Of a stretch of DNA of 64,000 nucleotides, positions 44,883 through 54,727 are shown piece after piece; the stretch's first letter is position 1, and each line of letters begins with the position of its first letter. The stretch is from an uncultured Rhodospirillaceae bacterium (GTDB taxonomy: Bacteria; Pseudomonadota; Alphaproteobacteria; Rhodospirillales; Rhodospirillaceae). The notes beneath the pieces were generated by a model. It made no database searches, was not told where the DNA came from, and saw only the letters and a list, made by a program, of their open reading frames with translations. Made by a program: the position numbers and the translations under genes. The stretch covers positions 186,001-250,000 of the forward strand of contig CALSLN010000009.1 in NCBI GenBank assembly GCA_943787205.1, written 5' to 3'.

Positions 44883-46901
44883 TTAGGCTGCCGTACGCAC
44901 CTCTTGCATGAAGTCATTGACGCGAGCACGTAGCGTCTCAGCCTGCTCCGACAATTCTCCGGAAGCATTGAGAACGTCACCAGACGCCTGGCCTGTTTCG
45001 CTCGCACCCTCTGCGACACCCTGAATACCGCGGGTCACATCTTGCGCACCAGTCGCAGCCTGAGTTGTATTTTCAGCAATCTGCTGTGTCGCTGAAGCCT
45101 GCTGTTCAACCGTTGCAGTCACTGTATTGGTCGCACCTTCAATTGACGAAATAGCTTCACCCACAACTTCGATCGCAGATGCAGAGGCATTGGTGGCACT
45201 TTGAATAGCGTTAATATGCGCCGACACTTCTTCCGTCGCCTTTGCCGTTTGTCCGGCGAGGTTTTTGGCCTCACTGGCGACTACGGCAAAGCCCTTACCA
45301 GCTTCACCAGCTCTGGCTGCCTCAATGGTCGCGTTCAGAGCCAGAAGATTGGTCTGCTCAGCAATATCAGTAATGATATCGATGACGCTTCCGATCTTCT
45401 CAGACGTCTCCTGCAGGCTTCTAATGTGCTCGCGGGAAGTGCCAGCCTCTTTGACCGCAGACGACACATTGCTGGTCACCTCTGTCATCTGGCGGGATAT
45501 CTCCTGAACAGAACTTGTCAGCTCTTCAGTCGCAGCAGCCACTGTCTGCACGTTCTGAGATGCCTTTTCCGCGGCGTCAGAGACATTTCCGACCTGCGTA
45601 TCGGTCAATCGAGCTGTGTTCGTCATCGATGATGCTGTCGATTGAAGTTGAGTTGCAGCAGCAGCGACCGACTCAATGATCGCTCCAGCGGTTCCTTCAA
45701 AGGAATCGGCCAGGTCACCCATCTGCTTGCGTTTCTCTTGTGCAGTACGGATCACAGTTTCTTCTTGCTCCTTCTGCATGCGTTGAACAGCAATCGCGTT
45801 GTCCTTGAACACTTGAACGGCAGCAGACATCTCACCGATTTCGTCGGCGCGACCAGAAGCAGGGATTTCGGCTTTAAGGTCACCTTTTGCCAACGAACCC
45901 ATGGCGCCAGTCATTCCAACGATAGGACCAGAGATTGCGCGACCGATGAAGAATGTGAGAACGACACCAATCAGCGTTGAGATAACGGAAATGAGCAGGG
46001 TATTCGAGACCGCCGTTTCCATCGCTTCTGTTGCCCTTGGACCGAGCTCATCTTGAAGTGCTTTGTTGTCTAGTTTCATGCTCTCCATATGATCGGCGAC
46101 CTGAGGTCCGACGACGTCCAATGTTTTAGTAATGACTACATTGCGCGCAAAGATCACTTCTTTGACGTCCGTGAATGCCGCAGTATAGGAACGTGCTGTG
46201 TCATTTACTGTATTCGCCAGTTTCAAGCGGTTCGGGTTTTGCAACTCGGCGATCATTTCTGATGAAACACTGTTCAATCCGTCGATTTCGCTCATCGTGC
46301 GCTGGGCACTTGCTTCGGCGTTGTCTACGAGAAAGCGGTTCGCATACAGACGAGCCAGCAACAGATGACGCAGCGCTGTACCAGCGAGGAAACTCGCTTT
46401 GGGATCGCCGTCATCGTAGGCACTGGTCATGATACCCGTCAGGGCACGTTCAGCTATTGGGCCAAGCGCATTCAATTGATCAACAAGTTCGTTGCGCTGT
46501 GTTGCAAATTCCGTGACCTTTTCGAAGCTGCTCTGGTAAATCTCCATAGCCCCATGAGCCTCTTTCATCTGCTTGATGGCTTCGGGACGATCAAACATTT
46601 CGGCGGCTTCATCGACTAACTTGATTGTCGCAGCAACCCGCGTAGAAACTTGCTCCGCCGACTTGTCAGTGTTGTTGAGAATAAAGTCTTTAGCGGCGAG
46701 ACGAGCGCTCAGCAAGTTTGCCTGCACACGACCCATTTGGTTCGTTTGCAGCGCATAACCACGGTACTGTTTGAAGTTCCCATTTGCCCCCGACAGGCCA
46801 AAGTAACCCACAGAACTCACGATAATGAGAAGTGTTAAAATTAGTCCAAAACCAAGAGCAACCTTCGTGCCAATTTTGAGACCAGTAAAAATATCAGACA
46901 T
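44883..46901 (-). CDS. Methyl-accepting chemotaxis protein
   Basis: About 672 residues from the ATG at 46901 (GGAAA 6 bases upstream; the frame extends 20 codons further). A membrane helix (about 15-35) is followed by a long helical sensory domain of the HBM/4HB type (about 40-300), a second helix ('[19 protein letters not shown]') and a HAMP domain ('[25 protein letters not shown]'). The signalling hairpin has the conserved tip '[35 protein letters not shown]' (here IITDIAEQ). The gene is intact, even though the flagellar genes in this window are damaged. No che genes are adjacent. The ligand is unknown. Confidence 0.93.
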   Translation of the reverse strand: MSDIFTGLKIGTKVALGFGLILTLLIIVSSVGYFGLSGANGNFKQYRGYALQTNQMGRVQANLLSARLAAKDFILNNTDKSAEQVSTRVAATIKLVDEAAEMFDRPEAIKQMKEAHGAMEIYQSSFEKVTEFATQRNELVDQLNALGPIAERALTGIMTSAYDDGDPKASFLAGTALRHLLLARLYANRFLVDNAEASAQRTMSEIDGLNSVSSEMIAELQNPNRLKLANTVNDTARSYTAAFTDVKEVIFARNVVITKTLDVVGPQVADHMESMKLDNKALQDELGPRATEAMETAVSNTLLISVISTLIGVVLTFFIGRAISGPIVGMTGAMGSLAKGDLKAEIPASGRADEIGEMSAAVQVFKDNAIAVQRMQKEQEETVIRTAQEKRKQMGDLADSFEGTAGAIIESVAAAATQLQSTASSMTNTARLTDTQVGNVSDAAEKASQNVQTVAAATEELTSSVQEISRQMTEVTSNVSSAVKEAGTSREHIRSLQETSEKIGSVIDIITDIAEQTNLLALNATIEAARAGEAGKGFAVVASEAKNLAGQTAKATEEVSAHINAIQSATNASASAIEVVGEAISSIEGATNTVTATVEQQASATQQIAENTTQAATGAQDVTRGIQGVAEGASETGQASGDVLNASGELSEQAETLRARVNDFMQEVRTAA

Positions 46902-47137
46902 GACAGTTTCCATAATTATCAGGTGTGAATATTCTCTCGGGGCATCCCGAAATTTCGACACCTGTGCCTAAGACGCTAATTCGCACGTTGGAAAAAACTC
47001 TATGTCTTATCTAGAAAGATCGCGACTGAGCCTTGGTATTAATGGCCAGTGCATTAGGATACGACGACACCAATGGTATTAGTCATGATCTAAAATTGCC
47101 CAGAGCATCAGCGCATGGAAAATCTAAGGAGACCGTC

Positions 47138-47818
47138 ATGAGAGCAGCCACGGCCTTCGGCCTCTCACTACTCGCCGCAACAGCCGTGGATGCACATCAG
47201 ACGCTAGCTGTCGCCCAGGAAGAACCGGATTTTGAGTTCTTCAGTCTGATTGATGATAACGGACAGGTCTCGGCAGAAAACATCGCGATGCACTGCGAAG
47301 ATTCCCCTCGTGCATTATCAGTCGAAACCCGCGACCTGGTGCATACAACGCCGCATCAGCGTGCATGGTTTACCGGGCGTCAGATCACCAACGTCAACGC
47401 AAACCCTGGTGAGTGGACCGGTGCACTTTACAAACCTTTATGTCCAGGCCTCTACAGTTTCAATGTTGATTACATGACAAGTGCCGCGGATGGGGCGACA
47501 GATGGCGAAGTGATTGTCCATCTGCACGTCTGGCATCGCGGCGGCCGAGCCCGGCCCGGCGAACTCACGGCCCTCGCCGTCAAAGCACCTGGCCCAGAGC
47601 GTGGTGTAGGCCACGCCAGCGTCGTCGTGGAAATGGCAACGGGTGACGAGTTTAGCGTGTTCACGCTATCACCTGGCGCTGAAAAACGGCGTTTCGAACG
47701 CCTTCAATTAACCGCGTATCGGGTCAATCATATTGCTGACCTAGCCCGTCCGTTCGACACCAAAGTATGGGATCAAGAACGGGCTGACTCAGACGCCGTT
47801 CCAGGAGCTATGCCATGA
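47138..47818 (+). CDS. Exported protein with C1q/TNF-like fold (tentative)
   Basis: About 226 residues from the ATG at 47138, which has AAGGAG upstream; the longer frame to 47033 is not supported. A Sec signal (about 1-28, 'FGLSLLAATAVDAHQTLAVAQ') precedes a single beta-rich domain. The pattern 'GALYKPLCPGLYSFNVDYM', 'DGEVIVHLHVWHRGG', 'GHASVVVEMATGDEFSVFTLS' resembles C1q-like jelly-rolls, where a growing strand set ends in a hydrophobic 'G-D-x-x-x-V'. Confidence in the fold is moderate. It overlaps the following di-heme protein gene by 4 bases, so they are co-expressed. Confidence 0.6.
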   Translation: MRAATAFGLSLLAATAVDAHQTLAVAQEEPDFEFFSLIDDNGQVSAENIAMHCEDSPRALSVETRDLVHTTPHQRAWFTGRQITNVNANPGEWTGALYKPLCPGLYSFNVDYMTSAADGATDGEVIVHLHVWHRGGRARPGELTALAVKAPGPERGVGHASVVVEMATGDEFSVFTLSPGAEKRRFERLQLTAYRVNHIADLARPFDTKVWDQERADSDAVPGAMP

Positions 47819-49220
47819 AGCGGGCAAGCCTCGCAATTATCGCGACAACATTCGCCGTTAGCCAAGCTTATGCGCTCGACACAGATGTCCGGGATCGACT
47901 GCTCGCCATACCTGTAACGTCTGAACTTGGTGGCGACACGACCCGCCCACTCGCAACAGCAGAGGCCTTCACCTTCATTTCGGCTAACGCACCCTCAAAG
48001 GTCAAAGGCGGATTCACCTTTGGCAACCAACTGTTCAACACAGTATGGGTTCCAGCACCCGGGCCGCAAACCACGACAGATGGGCTTGGGCCCGTTTTCA
48101 ACCGAGAAGCCTGCTCAGACTGCCATATCAACAATGGTAGAGGTCTGCCTCCACCCGAGGTCGGCGCACCAATGGACTCCATGTTGGTGCGCATCAGTGT
48201 GCCTGGTGAAGACCAACACGGCGGACCAAAGGGTGTCCCAGGATATGGGGATCAATTACAAGACCGCGGGGTTGATGGGCGTTCCAGCGGAAGGCCGAGC
48301 AATTATAGAGTGGGAAGAGATTGCTGGTTCGTATGACGACGGAACCTCTTACTCGCTGCGCAAACCAACCGTCCGCTTCGCAGACCTTGCATTTGGGCCC
48401 ATGCCCAAAGACCTCATGACATCCCCCCCGCGTGGCCAATCCCATGATCGGGCTTGGCCTGCTGGAAATGGTATCCGATGACTTACTCTACGCCTTAGCC
48501 GATCCCGACGATTCAGACGTTGATGGCATCTCAGGACGCGTGAACGTGGTGTGGGACGCGCGCGACAAAACGATGGCAACTGGCAAGTTTGGCTGGAAAG
48601 CGAATGCGCCCAATCTCACCAACCAGAACTCTGGGGCCGCCCTTGGAGACATGGGAATTACAACGCCCGTCCGCTCAAGTGACAATTGCGAAGCCGGACA
48701 GGACCTTTGCGCAGCAGCAGCCACACATGACGGCGTTGAGCTGAGCGGAACATTCTTAAACCAAATAAATGTGTACACGCGGCGCCTCGCCGTACCCCGT
48801 CAACGGGGCCCCAACCTTCCAGAAGTCATTCGAGGCCAAACGCGATTCCTCGAGGCCGGGTGCCAAGGCTGTCATATAGCAACACTAGAAACAGGTGTGG
48901 ACCCCAGAAGCCAAGACCTTGCAGAACAAACCTTCCACCCCTTCACAGACCTCTTACTTCATGACATGGGCGAAGGCTTATCCGATGGCCGGTCCGATTT
49001 CTTGGCTACAGGGTCTGAGTGGCGCACCGCGCCATTATGGGGGGTCGGGCTAACGAAGAAAGTGACCGGTCACGAACGCTATCTGCATGACGGACGCGCT
49101 CGTGGACTTGAAGAAGCAATCCTGTGGCATGGTGGTGAAGCGGAAACATCTAAAGAGAATTTTAGGACCATGCCCAAGGACGCGCGCGAAGATCTAGTGG
49201 CATTCCTTAAGTCACTTTAG
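47815..49220 (+). CDS. Di-heme oxidoreductase-like protein (DUF1111), two frameshifts
   Basis: About 468 residues after repair. A Sec signal (about 1-21) is followed by the first c-heme site CSDCH ('REACSDCHINNGRG'), the MauG/DUF1111 body ('VTSELGGDTTRPLATAEAFTF', 'RISVPGEDQHGGPKG'), a second site CQGCH ('EAGCQGCHIATLETG') and the end 'GERYLHDGRARGLEEAILWHGGEA'-like region. The frame breaks at G4 (48268-48271) and C7 (48423-48429). Losing one base at each joins 'QDRGLMGVPAEGR' and 'TSPRVANPMIGLG'. Members are periplasmic peroxidase-like proteins of uncertain role. It is co-transcribed with the C1q-like gene. Confidence 0.82.
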
Positions 49221-49222
49221 GC

Positions 49223-50078
49223 TCAGCGCACCGAAACCTCGTCACCGTCAGCCGCTGCATTTTTCAGCGCATTCGCGATAGCATCTGGGCGCTCGTCGGC
49301 AATGGTTGAGAGAAACGCGACAACCAATCTGAGCGTATGTTGTTTCTGTTGCCGCTCATCGATTAGCGCCTTGCCGTCCAGTTGACGCAGGTCGAACTCA
49401 CCCGGCCCCTCTGTCCACCCAAAGTGATTGCACCCCTTCTGGACTACCTTCGCAGTCGGCGCCATGTATCGAGAGACCGTATCAGACACGAGTTCTGGCG
49501 TGGCCATGCCATCAAACTCACCAGCCAGAAACAGCAACGGGAGTCCTGGCGGTTTCGTGAGGGCGGTATCATTCTGGCGCCATGGAATAGTCGTTCCCAT
49601 TACGTCCGCCTGAAGGGTCGCACCAATCACAACACCACCATGGATTAGAACAGGAGGCGCATACCCCGCGCCGACACCAGAGCGTGGATCAAGCATCGCC
49701 TGTGCAGGATCTAGGTACTCAAGAAAAATAGAGCCACCCAAAGAATGCCCGACTATAAATGTTAGGCCATCTCCTTGATCATCTTCCCAGGGCATGGCGA
49801 GGGTCTTGATCAATTGATCAATCGTAACGAAAGATGCTTTTTTTCTTAACTTTCGGGTCAGCAGGCGACGGATGTTCCAACTGCGGAGGGTTGGGTACAA
49901 GCACCATGGCTCCGCCCGCCGACAACGGCTCTGCAAGCCATCGGTAGCGCTTGGCATCGCAGTTAGCGCCAGGCAGGATAACAATTCTGACCGCACGCTT
50001 ACGGCCATCTGGCGGAGAAAAAGCCATCACCTGGAACGGCGTACCGTCACGATCAATTAGGGTGTAAATATCCGCCAC
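49223..50078 (-). CDS. Alpha/beta hydrolase, one frameshift
   Basis: About 284 residues after repair. The start (MADIYTLIDRDGTPFQVMAFSPP) leads to 'VILPGANCDAKRYRWLAEPL' (oxyanion strand), the elbow 'FIVGHSLGGSIFLEYLD' with nucleophile Ser, 'LLFLAGEFDGMAT' with the catalytic Asp, and 'KGCNHFGWTEGPGEFD' with the catalytic His. The frame is broken at T7 (49838-49844), and removing one base gives 'KVKKKASFVTIDQLIK'. There is no signal peptide. It is last in a minus-strand run with a GPH-type transporter 12 bases upstream. The substrate is unknown. Confidence 0.82.
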
Positions 50079-50090
50079 AAGCTTGGCCGA

Positions 50091-51504
50091 TCAAATAGAT
50101 GCCGCAATGTCGACACGCTTTGTCGCCTTAAGTTTTTCTTCCGTGAGGTCGTAGCGGGTAAGGGAGACCGCTCCGATGATACCCATCAATGCCGGAAGCC
50201 CAGCTGCACATATGTAAACAGCGATGATCGCACTTTCCGGCTGCTCTGCCATACCGTCCTTAGACGCGACGTACCCCATAGCGCCTAGAACAGCGCCAGT
50301 GATCGCGGGGGCCAATGGCATAGGAGAACTTTTCAATTGTCGTGTAAAACCCTGCGTAAATGCCCTCACGACGCAACCCAGTCCGCCGAAGGTCGTATTC
50401 CATCGTATCTGGAAGCATGGCCTGTCCCATGAGCAACGTTGCACCACCCAGGAAACCAAGGAACACGCCACGAACAATCGTAATTGCATAAGGCTCAGCC
50501 GGGGTTGCGAGCAACCAGGTCAAATTTACAATCGCCGTCGCCAATAGAGCGAAGATAAAGATATTGCGCTTACCGTGAGTCTTGCCGTAACCGAGCCAGA
50601 ACGGTTGCGACAATATCATCGCCAAATAGAACGCGACCCAATAATAGCCAAAGCTGGTCAAACTTGCGCCGAGCACCAAGGGAAAGAAGAACGCCTTAGC
50701 CGGGGCACTAAGAGCAGCACCGAGAAGGCCACAAAGCTTCGAAATCATGAGCCACAAGAATGGTCTATTCTGGGCTGCAAGTTTAATTTGATCCTTCATT
50801 GAATAGTGTGACGTATCTATATTGTTCTTAAACGAGGCATCTTTCGTGAAGTAAAAACACAGAAGAGATGCCAAAAGCACAGCACCACCCATGATCCAAG
50901 ACATCGCTTCAAAACCACCACGTCCGCCACCAAAACCATCGATAAGCATCGGCCCGGCCGCCAAACCCACGAACCCTGCCCCTGCAATTCCATAGACACG
51001 GAAGCTCATGAGATAAGAGCGTTCGTGGTACCCCTCTGTCATTTCAGCGGGCATCGCCAAGTAGGGCACGTTGAAGACTGTGTAAGCTGTTGCATAAAGC
51101 AACAAGATCGCCGTCATATAAATAATCGAGCCATTCTCTGATGCAAAATCCGGAACGTTGAACATCAGCACCATTGTCGCCGCGAGCATAAATGCACCGA
51201 CAAGGAGATAGGGTCGACGGCGGCCCAACTTCGTATTCGTCTTATCAGAAATTACACCCATCAGAGGGTCGGTGAATCCGTCGTAAATCTTAGACACGCC
51301 AAGCAAAAGGCCCGCAATGCCAGCGCCAATAGCAAGCTGATTGACCATAAAGGACAAAGCAAAGGTATTGATAAGACCAAACATGATAGCCATGCCGAGG
51401 CTACCAACGCCCCAGCCCATGCAGACCTTGAGAGAGAGTGTGCGATCAGGGTTACCTGATAAAACGCCGGCAGTATCAGCCGTTTCCGGCGTTGGGTCGG
51501 TCAT
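50091..51504 (-). CDS. GPH-family (MFS) cation symporter, one frameshift
   Basis: About 470 residues after repair, 12 transmembrane helices. Landmarks of the glycoside-pentoside-hexuronide family are 'KIYDGFTDPLMGVISDKTNTKLGRRRPYLLVG', 'NVPYLAMPAEMTEGYHERSYLMSFR' and 'MLPDTMEYDLRRTGLRREGIYAGFYTTIEKF'. The frame breaks at G5 on the plus strand (50307-50311). One base less gives 'YAIGPAITGAVLGAMGY' and a stop at 50091. It probably imports a glycoside or other polar compound with a cation. Its neighbours are a hydrolase (downstream) and a small protein and methyltransferase (upstream). Confidence 0.88.
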
Positions 51505-51516
51505 GCGTATACTTTC

Positions 51517-51813
51517 TTAGCGTTGGCCCCGTTCGACCAGGGACTCCACAGTAAACTCGACTTCCCACGGCGCACCAGCGACACGGCGAACAAAACGGTC
51601 ACGTTCCTCGTCAAGTTCCTTAGCGAAGTCACCTTCTGGCGCATAGTCATCTATTGATTTACGCGCGACCACACCTTTTTCATCGAGTAATTTCTCAAGT
51701 ACAGCAACGCGGTCTCTCAAAATCCAAAGCTCAGACATGAGTTCTGTATTGATCCGCATTACAGCATCCATCTCTTCTGAACCCGTTATGGGATTGGGAG
51801 GTGGTTTCGTCAT
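51517..51813 (-). CDS. Small acidic protein, unknown
   Basis: 98 residues, helical and charged, with a central heptad-like stretch ('MRINTELMSELWILRDRVAVLEKLLDEKG') that could form a coiled coil. There is no signal or membrane segment. I do not recognise a family. It lies 12 bases before the GPH symporter and 30 bases after the methyltransferase on the same strand, so it belongs to that operon. Confidence 0.6.
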   Translation of the reverse strand: MTKPPPNPITGSEEMDAVMRINTELMSELWILRDRVAVLEKLLDEKGVVARKSIDDYAPEGDFAKELDEERDRFVRRVAGAPWEVEFTVESLVERGQR

Positions 51814-51843
51814 ATCTAAGTCTCCGACTCTACGAGCAAAGGT

Positions 51844-52932
51844 TTAAGCGGGCTTTGTACCAAGATTAACCCAAGGGTACCCTTGCGATCCCAATCCAAA
51901 GGCCTTCGTGTCTACAAAGCCAATATCCTTAAGTACATCGACCCATTCCATAGCGCAGGTCTCAGAGAAGAACGGCTCACCGCGATTGTCTGTATCCCAA
52001 TCCAAAACGACGGCTTGGAACGGATGCACAGCGGCAAACGGTGGTGGATCATTAATAATGATGTCGCCACCCGGTTTGAGAATGCGAAGAGCTTCCTTGA
52101 GCGTTTCGACACAAACATCGACAGGCATTTCATGGAACAGAGCGTACGATACGACGGCATCGACACTTTCATCGGGCTCCCCTGTATTCCTAGCGTCGCG
52201 TTGCTTGAATGTAATGGGGATACCCATAGCCCGCGCAGCTTTATGGCCTCCATTCAGCATGGCCGGCGAAAGGTCACTACCGACCAACTCTGCCTCAGGA
52301 TAGTTCTTGTGGCATGCCGCCAATGTGGTTGCGCCACCACATCCCATTTCGTAAATGCGATCATAATGATCCTTAGGAAGTTGCTTTGTTACCTCGACTC
52401 TCTGATTGCCAATGTTGTCACTGACCTCGACAGCAGCATAGCCGCCCTTACTAAAGACGTACGGCCCAATTGCCGCCATAAACATTGGGCCAGCTAAATC
52501 GTAGCCATCCCAACCGCCTGGTTCCAAATGCCACTCAACGCCGTCATAATATTCTGGAATTTGTAAACTCTCATCCAGTTCGAGCGAGCCACCACAATCT
52601 GACACTGGTGCATTCACGATCTTTTCGGCTTCAGCGCGCTTTTCTTCGATCGCCGGAATTGCTCTTACAAAATTCTCTTCAGCGACATAGCGCTGATAAA
52701 AACGTTCATGTTTATAGGCCACCGATTTCTCAGCAACTGCCTTCGCCTTTGCAATGCGGTCCGGCCATGGTTCGTTCGAACCACCACGCTCATGCTCCGC
52801 AACGATTGCTGCACCCTCTGGATCACTTTCGAAGGCAGTTTTGGCGATTCCTCGGATACGACTGGATGCATAGGGCTGCAATGAGCCAAGGAATTGCATG
52901 CCAGCACGGCCTCTCTGAGACAAATTGAGCAT
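51844..52932 (-). CDS. Class I SAM-dependent methyltransferase
   Basis: About 362 residues from the ATG at 52932 (AAAGG 9 bases upstream; the longer frame begins with TTG). The N-terminal about 160 residues are helical and not recognised. The Rossmann methyltransferase core follows: motif I 'DRIYEMGCGGATTLAACH' (SAM loop), 'AELVGSDLSPAMLNGGHKAA' and 'VDAVVSYALFHEMPVDVCVETLKEALRILKPGGDIIINDPP'. This is the UbiE/Erg6-like small-molecule group. The substrate is unknown. First gene of a four-gene minus-strand run ending with the hydrolase. Confidence 0.85.
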   Translation of the reverse strand: MLNLSQRGRAGMQFLGSLQPYASSRIRGIAKTAFESDPEGAAIVAEHERGGSNEPWPDRIAKAKAVAEKSVAYKHERFYQRYVAEENFVRAIPAIEEKRAEAEKIVNAPVSDCGGSLELDESLQIPEYYDGVEWHLEPGGWDGYDLAGPMFMAAIGPYVFSKGGYAAVEVSDNIGNQRVEVTKQLPKDHYDRIYEMGCGGATTLAACHKNYPEAELVGSDLSPAMLNGGHKAARAMGIPITFKQRDARNTGEPDESVDAVVSYALFHEMPVDVCVETLKEALRILKPGGDIIINDPPPFAAVHPFQAVVLDWDTDNRGEPFFSETCAMEWVDVLKDIGFVDTKAFGLGSQGYPWVNLGTKPA

Positions 52933-53190
52933 AATTTGGAGCCTTTCGTCAGATGCGCTATTCGCGGATAGATTGTCAATAATGAACAAGGCCTACAATG
53001 CCTTCAACCGCAACAACAGGCTGGGTCGGACCTCGTTCTCTAGGTGATTAGTTTAGCACGAAAAGGCGCATCGAAGCCTTGAAAATCCTCATGCCAACCC
53101 TGCATGGTGCCATGATGTGATCCCTATGGTTCTAGTACCAGCAAGTATCCTGCTGTAGCCTTATTGCCTGAGGGAAAGAGAGGATCAGCC

Positions 53191-53607
53191 ATGACGTATA
53201 CCCTAACCCGCATTGTCGGTGGGATTGCCCTAGCATTTTCACTGGCTGCATGTGGAGAACCTGAGAAGGTAAACTCGCTCGATATTCAAATCGTTGACCG
53301 TGAGGATTTCACCTATTCAGCCGGATATGGAAATGGATGCAGGTTTAAGGTGCAGGTTATTAACAACACAGACCTGGCACTCGCGAAACTCGATGCGTTC
53401 ATTATGGTTGATGAAAAGTTTTTGTTCTCCATCAGCAGTGAACTGCCACCGATGGGGGCCTCAATTCGAACCCACGATGTTCAGCAAAACAAAAGCTGCA
53501 GTGACATTGGCAATGACGTCAAACTCAAGAAGAACATCTGCTCTCTTGGAAGTATGACTCAAGAGGAATGCTTCACCATCCTGCAAATCACACCGCCCGA
53601 CGCGTAG
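53191..53607 (+). CDS. Putative lipoprotein
   Basis: 138 residues from the ATG at 53191 (the frame extends 9 codons further). The signal ends in a lipobox (LAACG, Cys about 20). The mature part has beta-strand patterns and three further cysteines (GNGCRF, NKSCSD, KNICSL) plus one in EECFT, suggesting disulfide bonds in the periplasm. I do not recognise a family. It precedes the emrA-like gene by 39 bases on the same strand. Confidence 0.7.
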   Translation: MTYTLTRIVGGIALAFSLAACGEPEKVNSLDIQIVDREDFTYSAGYGNGCRFKVQVINNTDLALAKLDAFIMVDEKFLFSISSELPPMGASIRTHDVQQNKSCSDIGNDVKLKKNICSLGSMTQEECFTILQITPPDA

Positions 53608-53646
53608 TAAAAATAATTTGTTGGCACAGGTTTAGACTCTCCACCC

Positions 53647-54726
53647 ATGATGCAAAATAATCGATCGCTTGTGATAACCGGCTCAGGCTTAGTGGTGCTA
53701 GCACTGGCCAGCTATTGGGGCATTACATGGTGGACCGTTGGACGCCACACAGAAAACACCAACAACGCCTATGTTCGCGCTGACATCACGACGGTAAGCG
53801 CGAGAGTTGAAGGCCAGATTGAAGCAGTCTTTGTCCAAGACAACCAGCGGGTCGCCAAAGGCGACGTCATGGCACGTATTCAGCAAAACACCTTTAGAGC
53901 GCGCCTTGCCCAGGGACGAGCTGATCTCGACAAAGCACGAGCTACATTGAGCGCTCTAGAACACAAACTGAAGTTACAAAGCAGCCTGATTGAGGAAGCA
54001 CGGGCCGAATTTGATGCAGTCATTGCCGATCAGGCCCTCGCTAAGGGCGAGCTCGATCGAGCCAAGGGATTGGTCGCGGAAAACGTTACCTCGGCCCAGC
54101 GGTACGACATAGCCGTGGCAGAGGAACTTCGCGCTAATGCTCGCGTTGCAGGAGCCCGTGCTCACGTGGCCGCTGCACAGCAAGAGCTAGAAATTCTTGG
54201 AATGGAACGCCAAGCATTGGCTGCTCAGGCCGCAGAAAAATCCGCGGCGATTGAACTTCTAGAGATTGACCTCGCATACACCCAGATCGTGGCACCCGTG
54301 GATGGTATCGTGGGTAATAGATCCGTTAGGACGGGACAGTTCGTACGGCCTGGAACCCACCTCATGGCGCTAGTCCCCACCAACACCCCCTGGGTGGTAG
54401 CAAATTTCAAAGAGACTCAGCTCACACACATGAAACCAGGACAAATAGCTGAAGTTACCGTGGACACCTATCCCGACGTTGTCTTGAACGGCAGCATTGA
54501 AAGCCTGTCGCCTGCAAGTGGGGCAGAATTCAGTTTGCTTCCGCCGGAAAATGCTACGGGAAATTTCTCTAAGATTGTTCAACGCATACCGATCAAGATC
54601 GTGCTTCCTGACGGCCATGCCTTAAGTGGTCTCTTGCGACCAGGCATGTCGGTTACCGTTAACGTCGACACGCGCGACGGCCAACGCGACTCAGGCTCTA
54701 GCGCCCTCGCCGCAGATACGCGCTGA
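53647..54726 (+). CDS. HlyD/EmrA-type membrane fusion protein
   Basis: 359 residues. One N-terminal transmembrane helix (about 8-28) is followed by the biotinyl-lipoyl strand 'NNAYVRADITTVSARVEGQIEAVFVQDNQRVAKGDVMARI', a coiled-coil hairpin (about 85-200), the second lipoyl half 'LAYTQIVAPVDGIVGNRSVRTGQFVRPG' and a beta-barrel ending. It is the periplasmic adaptor of a tripartite efflux pump. It is paired with the DHA2-type MFS gene directly downstream. No outer-membrane TolC-like gene is in the window. Confidence 0.92.
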   Translation: MMQNNRSLVITGSGLVVLALASYWGITWWTVGRHTENTNNAYVRADITTVSARVEGQIEAVFVQDNQRVAKGDVMARIQQNTFRARLAQGRADLDKARATLSALEHKLKLQSSLIEEARAEFDAVIADQALAKGELDRAKGLVAENVTSAQRYDIAVAEELRANARVAGARAHVAAAQQELEILGMERQALAAQAAEKSAAIELLEIDLAYTQIVAPVDGIVGNRSVRTGQFVRPGTHLMALVPTNTPWVVANFKETQLTHMKPGQIAEVTVDTYPDVVLNGSIESLSPASGAEFSLLPPENATGNFSKIVQRIPIKIVLPDGHALSGLLRPGMSVTVNVDTRDGQRDSGSSALAADTR

Positions 54727-54727
54727 A

